DNA of 64,000 nucleotides from Burkholderiaceae bacterium (GTDB taxonomy: Bacteria > Pseudomonadota > Gammaproteobacteria > Burkholderiales > Burkholderiaceae_C), in the NCBI GenBank assembly GCA_024235995.1, contig JACKLI010000001.1:558001-622000 (forward strand). Direction: 5' to 3'. Positions 57,799-64,000 of this stretch are shown here, one piece after another (the stretch's first letter is position 1; every line of letters begins with the position of its first letter). The position numbers were made by a program, and so were the translations under genes. A model generated the notes under the pieces. That model had not been told where the DNA came from, ran no database searches, and was given only the letters and a program-made list of their open reading frames with translations.

Positions 57799-59382
57799 TC
57801 ATGCGCCGGCGAAGATGCCGGCGGAACCGCGGATGGGCTTGCTGTACTGCTCGGCCATCACCATGGGGTCGATCACGTCGGGCCGGGCCTTGTACTGCAG
57901 CTTGACGCGGGCGATGGGGTAGTTGCCGGCGAACTTGAGATAGCCGGTCAGGTTGGGCAGAAGGTGGATCTCTGCAGGCGACACGACACGCTCGGTGTCT
58001 TGCCTGGTGCCGGTGGTGCCGCGCGAGCCGCCTCGGCCGCCGACCGAAACGCTGTCGTTGCGCCGAATCACCGTCTGTTCGCCCAGGCCGCGGCTGAATT
58101 CCTCCGCCGTGTAGGTGTCCATCTCGGCGACACCGAACAGGGCAACCGACCGCAGCGAATTGCGCAGCGTGAGGGCGTCGTCGTCGCCATAGGTTCGCCG
58201 CAGCTGCGCCAGGCTCTGGATGCCGGCCAGGATGCGCAGCCCTTTCTTGCGCCCCTTCGTGGCCGCGTCCACAAGGTAGTTCAGCTTCTCCAGCGAGTCC
58301 AGTTCGTCCAGGATCAGGTGCAGGCCGCGGTCACGGTCGTCGCTCATGGACAGCACGGCCGCGCAGATCACGTCCGTCCAGCAGGAAATCAGCGGCTTGA
58401 GTGCCTGCAGCTGGTCCTGCCGCCAGGTCACCCAAACGTTGCCCTCGCTGTTCTCGATGAAGTCCCGGAAGGAGAAGCTGCCCGAGGCCAGGTATTTGTG
58501 GGGTGTCACGTACTGCGTCAGCACCACGCGGATGGACGCCAGGGTTTCCTCGGCGCCGTGGAAGCAGCCCTCCGCCGGCGTGCCGGCCAGCAGCGTCTGC
58601 AGGTCGCGGTTGCTCGCAGAAGTCAGCCAATGCACCAGCCTGTCGGTGGAAAGCTCGTTGTTCCGGATGAGCACATGCAGCGTTTCGGAAACGATGGTCC
58701 GGGCCATGGAGTTCCATGATTCCTGCTCCGTCGATGGGCTGCGCGGGATCATGCTGATGGCGTACTGCTCGCAATCGAAAGATGAGCGGATCTCGTTGAA
58801 CACCGACCAGCCCTGCCCGCGCGCGTCGAAGGGGTTGAGGATCACGTCGCCGGGCCGGAAGAAGTGCCGCATGAAACCGCCGTCCGGGTCGATGCAAATG
58901 GTTCGTTCGCCGCGCTCCTGCTCGCTTTCGATGTACTCGGCAATGCACTGGCTTTTACCCGTTCCGGTGGAGCCGCCCGCCAGAAAATGCGTGCTCTCCA
59001 CGTCCCGCGGCACCGGCGTGTCCATGAACCTCAATTGCCCGCTTCCGCTTTTGGTCCTTGAGCGCAGCGCGTACTGGTTTTCCATGCGCGGACCGCGCAA
59101 ATGGCGCATATATTCTGCGCCGCCGAATTTCGTCGTCCATCGAATGGCCCCGTAGATGAACAAGACCACCCCCAGCATTAGTCCTATGAACGGCCCGACC
59201 CATAAAACCGGATTGGAGGGCGTGGCCAGGATTCCAAACCAGACGCCCTTGATGATCATGGACTTGGGAACCCGGTAGTACAGCAGAAAACCGGCTATCC
59301 ACCCTGCCAAAACCAGAAGCAAGGTGGTAACCACCAGCCATCCTCGCAGGGCGTCGTCTGGAGTTCTATTCGCCCGTGCCAT
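57799..59382 (-). CDS. TrwB/TraD-like type IV coupling protein
   Basis: A 527-aa ATPase with two N-terminal membrane segments (residues about 14-36 and 58-80), Walker A GSTGTGKS (137-144) and Walker B LHLILDELDSL. It links relaxosome and secretion channel. The gene ends only 10 bp before trwC-like and starts one base after trwA-like. Intact. Confidence 0.93.
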   Translation of the reverse strand: MARANRTPDDALRGWLVVTTLLLVLAGWIAGFLLYYRVPKSMIIKGVWFGILATPSNPVLWVGPFIGLMLGVVLFIYGAIRWTTKFGGAEYMRHLRGPRMENQYALRSRTKSGSGQLRFMDTPVPRDVESTHFLAGGSTGTGKSQCIAEYIESEQERGERTICIDPDGGFMRHFFRPGDVILNPFDARGQGWSVFNEIRSSFDCEQYAISMIPRSPSTEQESWNSMARTIVSETLHVLIRNNELSTDRLVHWLTSASNRDLQTLLAGTPAEGCFHGAEETLASIRVVLTQYVTPHKYLASGSFSFRDFIENSEGNVWVTWRQDQLQALKPLISCWTDVICAAVLSMSDDRDRGLHLILDELDSLEKLNYLVDAATKGRKKGLRILAGIQSLAQLRRTYGDDDALTLRNSLRSVALFGVAEMDTYTAEEFSRGLGEQTVIRRNDSVSVGGRGGSRGTTGTRQDTERVVSPAEIHLLPNLTGYLKFAGNYPIARVKLQYKARPDVIDPMVMAEQYSKPIRGSAGIFAGA

Positions 59383-59383
59383 A

Positions 59384-59746
59384 TCAACCTTCCTGTTTCA
59401 GGTAGTTGATGACGGCATCGGAATTGAATATCTCATCCAGTTCGGCACGGGCATTCACATTGACCGATCGGTACATCAGAAGGAAGAGCGCGGCCACCAT
59501 GCTGAGCTGCGTGTCGGGATCGGCTGCGCGCTGCATGTCGACGATTTCCTGCTGCTGCGCCCTGATCTCTTCGAGCTGCTGGGCGATGCCAGACAAGTGC
59601 CCGGCTTGGCCATCCTGATTGGCCAGGAACTGCAGGAAGACCTCCTTGGCCAGCATGTTGAGGTTCCGCGCCGGGGAACGCTCCAGGGCCTCGAACGCCC
59701 TCTCTGAATCCTGCGCCGAGAGCTTGAACTGAACGAGTCGGGACAT
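59384..59746 (-). CDS. TrwA-like relaxosome accessory protein
   Basis: A 120-aa DNA-binding protein. The N-terminal ribbon-helix-helix pattern (MSRLVQFKLSAQDSERAFEALERS) suits TrwA, which bends oriT and represses the trwABC operon. The C-terminal part is helical (tetramer domain). It is the first gene of the trwABC operon, immediately next to oriT. Confidence 0.8.
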   Translation of the reverse strand: MSRLVQFKLSAQDSERAFEALERSPARNLNMLAKEVFLQFLANQDGQAGHLSGIAQQLEEIRAQQQEIVDMQRAADPDTQLSMVAALFLLMYRSVNVNARAELDEIFNSDAVINYLKQEG

Positions 59747-59870
59747 GCACCTTCCTTTTTATCGGTATACCTGGAAAACCGCATGAAATATAGACTCATG
59801 CGCTGTTAGTACACCTAACCACGCCTCCAGTATACCCAACATATCCAATCACGACAACGCTTTACACCTG

Positions 59871-59896
59871 GCACCTGTGGTGCGTATGGTGTGTAG
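59871..59896 (+). other. oriT: Origin of transfer, nic region (R388-like)
   Basis: GCACCTGTGGTGC (59871-59883) is a 5-bp hairpin with a 3-base loop, immediately followed by GTATGGTGTGTAG. The IncW plasmid R388 has a hairpin ending GGTGCG followed by TATTGTCTATAG, nicked between CT and AT. By alignment the nic here is between 59892 and 59893 on the plus strand. The transferred strand would lead rightward with stbABC and the methyltransferase, and the trw genes last, as in R388. Confidence 0.75.
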
Positions 59897-60501
59897 AACC
59901 CTGGCGCGCCAGGGTTGCGACCCGGCATCGCCGGGTCGCGGGCGTCTGAGGGCAGCGCGAAGCGCCGGGGAATGCAGCAAGGGCGCGAAAAGTGCGGGCC
60001 AGGTCGAGTGCCAGGCTCGTCTGGCGCGCTCGGTTTCCTCTGCGACGCTTAGATCAGGCACCGAGGCCAGTTCAGGGGCACCGGCTGTTCCAGCCCGCAC
60101 CTTCATTGGTGCGGGCTGTGGCAAGCGAAGCGCGTCAGGCCGTAGGCGTCCCCCTGTGTGCAAGGCAGGTGCGCAGCGTGGGTATGTGCGCAAGCCGGGG
60201 CCCAGCGACGCCGTAGGGCGTCGCTGGGCAGGCTTGTGCATATATATCCATGCGGAGCCCTGGCTTGTGCACAGGCGGCTCAGGCGCGCCGGTCGATCTC
60301 GCTCATGTGGGCCAGGGGTCTGGGGCGTGGCCCTGGAACGCCCCAGCAGCGGCCTCCAGCACCTCACTGCCGGTCGTTTGGAGCACCCCCTTCGCCCTCC
60401 CCCGCGTGAGTTGCCTGGAAGGCCGCGCAGCGGTCGCCGAAGGCGATGAGCGATAGCGAAACCTGCAAGGGAACGACCCCCGAAGGGGGGCACGCCCAGT
60501 C

Positions 60502-60598
60502 TTCCAGAGCATATTCCGAGCATTTCCAGAGCACTTTTCAGGACTGGACTCTAACTCATGGACTACAATCAGAGCGTTTTCTTAGCATTTCCAGAGCA
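60502..60598 (+). repeat. TTCCAGAGCA direct repeats before stbA-like gene
   Basis: TTCCAGAGCA occurs at 60502-60511, 60524-60533 and 60589-60598, with a degenerate copy TTCCGAGCA at 60514-60522. The first three are about 11 bp apart (one helical turn). The last ends four bases before the GTG start of the stbA-like gene. In R388, StbA binds such repeats upstream of its own gene to control segregation and transcription. TACAAT at 60564 could be a -10 element. Confidence 0.7.
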
Positions 60599-60601
60599 AA
60601 A

Positions 60602-61066
60602 GTGATCGATACAGGCGAATCCACCTCGGCCCTCGGCCGTGTCCGCGCAGCTGTGGCCGGAGCCGTCGAACTGGGCCTGAAGAAGAAGGCCGCGATCCTG
60701 GCCAAGGCGCTGCACCAGATCAATGCGGCTAGACAGGATGGGTTCTCCCATGCCCAGATCCACGTGGCGATCACCTCCGGTGGTCTGGATCTGACGCCCG
60801 CCTACTACGAGAACCTGTACGCGCGCGAGATGCGCAAGCATCACGCGCGCCTGGCGGCCAGACCTCCAGTTTCGCAACCAGCGCCTGGGGGCCTGTCGCC
60901 ACTGATTTTCGGAAAGCTGGAGAAAAGACCCGTCGAATTGAAAATGTCCGAATCGGATGCAACGGCAAAACCCGGTTTCACCTCGGCGTCTGATGAATTA
61001 CGCCGCGCACGCGCTGTCAGCCGCCAGGATTTCAGCAAACTTATCAAACGCAAGAACAAACCATGA
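60602..61066 (+). CDS. StbA-like plasmid stability protein
   Basis: A 154-aa protein from the GTG at 60602 (MIDTGESTSALGRVRAAVAGAVELGLKKK in part). Residues about 20-70 form a helix-turn-helix-type region (KKAAILAKALHQINAARQDGFSHAQIHVAITSGGL in pieces). The C-terminus is basic. It lies in the StbA position, downstream of direct repeats and coupled (ATGA) to an ATPase gene. Assignment is by position and pattern. Confidence 0.7.
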   Translation: MIDTGESTSALGRVRAAVAGAVELGLKKKAAILAKALHQINAARQDGFSHAQIHVAITSGGLDLTPAYYENLYAREMRKHHARLAARPPVSQPAPGGLSPLIFGKLEKRPVELKMSESDATAKPGFTSASDELRRARAVSRQDFSKLIKRKNKP

Positions 61067-61803
61067 ACATTGCACTCATCAATCTGTCCGGTAACGTCGG
61101 CAAGAGCACACTGGCCGTTCATCTTTTCGCAGCAATGCGGCCTGGCGCCAAAATCATTTCTGTCGAGTCGGTCAATTCCTCCGACGCCGATACGATTCAA
61201 GGCATCGAAGTCGAGGAAATCGAGGCCTCCAGCTTTCGAGAAATATTCCGTGAGCTGATGATGGCCGAAGGCGACGTGATTCTCGATGTGGGCGCGTCCA
61301 ACGTCACCCGGTTCATGGCGGAAATGAAGAAATTCAAAAGCGCCGTTCACGAGATCGATTTGATCGTCGTGCCCGTGGTGCCCCAGGAAAAGCAGCAGCG
61401 CGACACGATCTCCACGCTGGAATGGCTCGCCGAGCGCGGGTTTGACCCCAAGCGCATTCGGGTCGTCTTCAACCAGTTCGCCAATGATGGCGTGTCCCTG
61501 GTCGACGCCTACAGCCAGATCTACGGCTACCTCGAATCCACCGGCAACCGGGCCGCCTACAAGCCCGAGGCCGTGGTCGTCAGCAACGAGCTGTACGACC
61601 GCGTGAAGGGTTCGGGCAAGACCATCCGCGAACTGGCCGAGGACAAGACCGATTGGCGCGCGAAGCGCACCGAGGCCCGCGCAGCGGGCGATCTTTCGGG
61701 CATGGAAGAGGCGGTGGACGGCCAGATGAACAAGGACCTGGCGCAAACCGCGCAGGAGAATCTGGCCGAAGTCTGGAAGATCATCGGCATCGGCAAGAAA
61801 TGA
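61063..61803 (+). CDS. StbB-like ATPase (ParA/MinD type)
   Basis: A 246-aa P-loop ATPase. MNIALINLSGNVGKSTLAVHLF is a deviant Walker A with GNVGKST (residues 10-16), DVILDVGASN near residue 68 is Walker B-like, and VVPVVPQEKQQRD follows. It is coupled on both sides by ATGA overlaps to stbA- and stbC-like genes. In R388, StbB is needed for transfer and acts in opposition to StbA positioning. Confidence 0.8.
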   Translation: MNIALINLSGNVGKSTLAVHLFAAMRPGAKIISVESVNSSDADTIQGIEVEEIEASSFREIFRELMMAEGDVILDVGASNVTRFMAEMKKFKSAVHEIDLIVVPVVPQEKQQRDTISTLEWLAERGFDPKRIRVVFNQFANDGVSLVDAYSQIYGYLESTGNRAAYKPEAVVVSNELYDRVKGSGKTIRELAEDKTDWRAKRTEARAAGDLSGMEEAVDGQMNKDLAQTAQENLAEVWKIIGIGKK

Positions 61804-62312
61804 ACGCGCCGACCACCGCCCGCGACGCGGCCGTCAAGGTCTTGATGGCCGACTTCGCCGACCTGCTGGAGCGGCTGGAGCGGGCGCAGCGGGAACACGG
61901 CGAGTTGCAGGACACGCAGCGCCTGTGCCACACCGAGCTGGATGCGGATCTGGAGCAGCTGGGCGGCCTGGTGCAGGGCGTGCGCGCCGACCTGGCCAAG
62001 GCCGGCGAAGCCGGCCGCGGCATGGTGGCGGCCGCGCAGCGGCTGGAGAATGCCGCCGCCCGCATCGAGGCGGGTGCTGTCGGCGCCGCCCGGCGCCCGG
62101 GCGGCCCGCCGCCCAGGGCGGGCAGGCGTTTCGGCGGCCTGGCCGTGCTGCTCGTCGTGGTGTTGATCTGCGTCTCGGGATGGGCAGCCTACGCCACTAC
62201 GCGCCTGGTGCAGCAGCGCACCGCCGTGCAGGTCGGCACTGCCACGCTGAAAGCGTGGCCCGCGCTCGATGCAGGCGCCAAGCGCGCGATCCAGGCGGCT
62301 GGCTCGCAGTAG
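61800..62312 (+). CDS. StbC-like membrane protein
   Basis: A 170-aa protein from the ATG at 61800 overlapping the stbB-like stop. A long amphipathic coiled coil (residues about 15-90, LLERLERAQREHGELQDTQR) is followed by one membrane segment (LAVLLVVVLICVSGWAAYATT, near residue 118-138). The position is that of StbC in R388. No biochemical role is known from sequence. Confidence 0.7.
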   Translation: MNAPTTARDAAVKVLMADFADLLERLERAQREHGELQDTQRLCHTELDADLEQLGGLVQGVRADLAKAGEAGRGMVAAAQRLENAAARIEAGAVGAARRPGGPPPRAGRRFGGLAVLLVVVLICVSGWAAYATTRLVQQRTAVQVGTATLKAWPALDAGAKRAIQAAGSQ

Positions 62313-62437
62313 CGGACTGGCGGGCCGCGCAAGCGCCCGTCAGTTCGTCGCCGCGGCCGCAGGACGCGGCGCGCGGTGACGGCCAGCGCAAGCGGCCGCC
62401 ACCGCGCCGGCCGCCCGCCGGCCAGGGCGCGCCTGCC

Positions 62438-62812
62438 TTACTGCTCGTCCTGCAGCCGCCCGGTGCGCGCCATGTTCAGCAGCATCAGCAGATAGTGCGC
62501 GGTCAAAGGGCCGCGCCATTCCTGCTGCCAGTACTGCAGGAACCATGCGCGCTGCGCTTCGGGCAGTGCCCGAAGCTCGCGCCGCCCTCTCCGCCACTGC
62601 TCGGCCGCGCGATCCCTGTCGCGCCGGAACGCGCGCGTCCATTGCGTGCTGCGCTGGGCCATCACCTCTGCCGCGCTGGGCTGTTCGGCCGCGATCTGCT
62701 CGGCGAACAAGGGCAGCGCCTCGCGCTCGGCGCGCTGGCGGCGCGCCAGGGCCGACAGCTTGCGCGGCGTCACTTCATAGGGCCGGTAGGCCTCGAAACG
62801 GTGGAACCTCAT
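62438..62812 (-). CDS. Hypothetical protein, 124 aa
   Basis: A basic, helical protein (MRFHRFEAYRPYEVTPRKLSAL) on the minus strand, convergent with the stbABC-like operon and 24 bp downstream of the methyltransferase gene. Tryptophans and arginines are frequent (WFLQYWQQEWRGPL). The family is not recognised. It is probably co-transcribed with the methyltransferase gene. Confidence 0.6.
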   Translation of the reverse strand: MRFHRFEAYRPYEVTPRKLSALARRQRAEREALPLFAEQIAAEQPSAAEVMAQRSTQWTRAFRRDRDRAAEQWRRGRRELRALPEAQRAWFLQYWQQEWRGPLTAHYLLMLLNMARTGRLQDEQ

Positions 62813-62836
62813 GGCTTGCGGCTCGTTCCCTGGCGA

Positions 62837-63670
62837 TCACGCAAAGAGCGCCGCCTGTCGCCCGTCATCGTGTGCCGCCGCGTGCTGGCTCCGCACGGCC
62901 CGCGCGGTCGTGGACTTCGGCGGATGCGCTTCGCGGTAGGCCTGGGCTTCTTCAAACTCGCACAGCACCACTTCACACAGTGGCGCCACGTCGTGCCAGT
63001 CGTTGCGGTAGAAACTGGTATCCACCCCGCAGCCGGCGGCCATTTCAATGCCGGTCTGCTCGTACAACTCGCTGATGGCATCGCTTCGCGTGACGGTGTA
63101 GTGCGGCGCGCCGCTGAGGCGAAAGGGTGCGCTGCTCTGGGGAACGATGAAAGCGCCCCGCCCGGCCATGTCGGCGGCCATGTCCATCACGTGATATTCA
63201 AAGCTCGCGCCGGTGTAGCGCGCGCCCTGCCGGGCCGAGCGCGCGGCACTGCGCCCGAATGGCGGGTTTGATATGGCGAGGTCGAACCATCCAAGATCAG
63301 GCAGCGCGAACACGTCGCCGCAGATCCATTGCGCCTGCGGCAGGATCTTGCGTCCGACTTCGACATAGGCCGGGTTCACCTCCACGCAAACCATCTCCCC
63401 CGCACGGCCATCGAGGTCCAGCCAGAAGCCCAGGCCGCCGATGCCCGCGCACAGATCGATCACGCGCCGCCCGCCGCCCGCATCGATGGCGAAGTCGCGG
63501 GCCAGTCCGCTCGGCGTGAAGTGCGCGCCGATCGCGCCGTTCATGTGCTCCGCGCCTTCGTGCCAGTTCTCCAGCACGAAGATTTTCTCGTCGATGGACA
63601 GCGCATCCTTCTGCAGAATCTTGCAGGCCTCGGCATGCGCCTTGCGCTGGGCTTTCGTCAGTTTGGCCAT
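62837..63670 (-). CDS. DNA methyltransferase (N6-adenine type), leading region
   Basis: A 277-aa protein from the ATG at 63670 behind AGAGG. S-adenosylmethionine motif VIDLCAGIGGLGFWL (about residue 70) and catalytic motif LAISNPPFGRS (about residue 130) define an amino-methyltransferase of the N6-adenine/N4-cytosine class. It has no restriction partner nearby. Located right of oriT in the leading region, it could methylate incoming plasmid DNA early after transfer to escape host restriction. Confidence 0.85.
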   Translation of the reverse strand: MAKLTKAQRKAHAEACKILQKDALSIDEKIFVLENWHEGAEHMNGAIGAHFTPSGLARDFAIDAGGGRRVIDLCAGIGGLGFWLDLDGRAGEMVCVEVNPAYVEVGRKILPQAQWICGDVFALPDLGWFDLAISNPPFGRSAARSARQGARYTGASFEYHVMDMAADMAGRGAFIVPQSSAPFRLSGAPHYTVTRSDAISELYEQTGIEMAAGCGVDTSFYRNDWHDVAPLCEVVLCEFEEAQAYREAHPPKSTTARAVRSQHAAAHDDGRQAALFA

Positions 63671-64000
63671 AATCTTGCCTCTGCATGCTGTCTTAACATG
63701 CCTGTATTTTAACCTGTTATACACCTGATAATGCACCTTTTAATGTGCCAGTGTGTAACGGTATTGGGTATGGGCGAAGCCCATGTCACCGGTCAATCGC
63801 GCACGTGCCCAGCGCCCAGGGCGCAGCGCCCATTCGCGCCCCAAGCTGGCCCAGGGCGCGGCCTCGTTGGTCGTCGCTGAGGGCTCCCGAAGCCGTCGCA
63901 CGCCACCGCCGCCCGAGCGCGTGGCGCGGCCTTGGCTGGCACACAACCTGCCTCGCGCCCTGATGAACAAGATGCCCGCCGGATCACCTGCAGGCGCATG
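63671..64000. other. Gene-free edge of window
   Basis: About 330 bases with no gene I can support. It contains an AT-rich promoter-like part (63695-63750) upstream of the methyltransferase gene and an ATGGGC-GAA-GCCCAT hairpin at 63770-63784. Open frames at the right edge have no recognisable product. Confidence 0.4.

Larger units (their letters stand above)
59747..60601. other. oriT-containing gene-free region
   Basis: About 855 bases with no supported gene, rich in inverted and direct repeats: the nic region at 59871-59896, a 20-bp palindrome at 59897-59916 (AACCCTGGCGCGCCAGGGTT), a 9-bp stem at 59917-59939 (GCGACCCGG / CCGGGTCGC), a 13-bp stem at 60200-60229 (GCCCAGCGACGCC / GGCGTCGCTGGGC), and direct repeats before the stbA-like gene. 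GGTATACC-like sites (59765, 59831) near the trwA start may bind the TrwA-like protein. Confidence 0.6.

Noticed and set aside
59849..60523. A 224-codon minus-strand open frame and a plus-strand one over the oriT region
   Set aside because: The region consists of palindromes and repeats, has no ribosome-binding site at a plausible start, and the translations resemble no protein.
1..64000. CRISPR arrays and complete rRNA or tRNA genes
   Set aside because: I saw no regularly spaced short repeats of CRISPR type and no convincing RNA gene. The repeats present are IS copies, inverted duplications and short operator-like repeats.

Overview
The window looks like an accessory, catabolic stretch of a conjugative plasmid from a betaproteobacterium, probably of the Comamonadaceae/Burkholderiales. 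The GC content is high, there is a full-length 3204-bp IS1071 (typical of betaproteobacterial catabolic plasmids), and the transfer genes have the R388-like layout (MOBF relaxase, coupling protein, TrwA-like protein, VirB/Trw type IV secretion, StbABC-like stability genes, KorA/KikA-like pair). No replication initiator gene is visible, so the plasmid extends beyond the window.

Layout. 1-0.8 kb: small minus-strand hypothetical genes. 1.6-10.5 kb: a multicomponent Rieske aromatic dioxygenase cluster (alpha, beta, ferredoxin, reductase, IclR regulator), broken by three IS30-family copies and by an inverted duplication that also produced an iclR'-'dctP chimera. 10.5-13 kb: an IS21-family element. 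13-17.6 kb: a small island with an integrase remnant, vapBC toxin-antitoxin genes and short hypothetical genes including an M41-like HEAGH protein, with an IS5-family insertion. 17.6-22 kb: an IS1071 end remnant, a second IS21-like remnant and complete IS1071. 22-32.9 kb: a hydroxyquinol lower pathway (truncated FAD hydroxylase, LysR regulator, hydroxyquinol 1,2-dioxygenase, YciI-like and Dabb-like small proteins, maleylacetate reductase, 3-oxoadipate CoA-transferase, 3-oxoadipyl-CoA thiolase) followed by a TRAP transporter. A fourth IS30 copy sits between the thiolase and the transporter. 33.3-35.2 kb: a HipA-like kinase and a DUF3037-like partner. 35.4-39.1 kb: an IS1182-family gene broken by two IS66-family elements. 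39.2-41.2 kb: a diverged inverted copy of dctM/dctQ. 41.2-44.8 kb: IS5-family copy 2, a DUF6036-type nucleotidyltransferase with a truncated partner, and IS21 and IS1071 remnants. 44.8-64 kb: plasmid backbone.

Backbone. A korA-like gene with small downstream genes and a divergent trbM/kikA-like gene come first, then a merR/cadA remnant and an IS21 copy that cuts virB4. On the minus strand virB1-virB2-virB3-virB4' remain; virB4 beyond 25 codons and virB5-virB11 are absent from the window. A two-component system (BetR-like/receiver regulator, hybrid histidine kinase, periplasmic protein) lies between virB1 and the relaxase gene. Then come trwC-, trwB- and trwA-like genes, an oriT that closely resembles R388 in architecture, stbABC-like genes, a hypothetical gene and a DNA methyltransferase.

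Functionally, the 23.5-28.7 kb operon can carry hydroxyquinol through maleylacetate and 3-oxoadipate to succinyl-CoA and acetyl-CoA. The upstream hydroxylase is only a fragment and the Rieske ferredoxin gene is split by an IS, so the upper steps encoded here look non-functional. The window reads as an assembly zone in which repeated insertion and recombination have juxtaposed, duplicated and broken catabolic modules.
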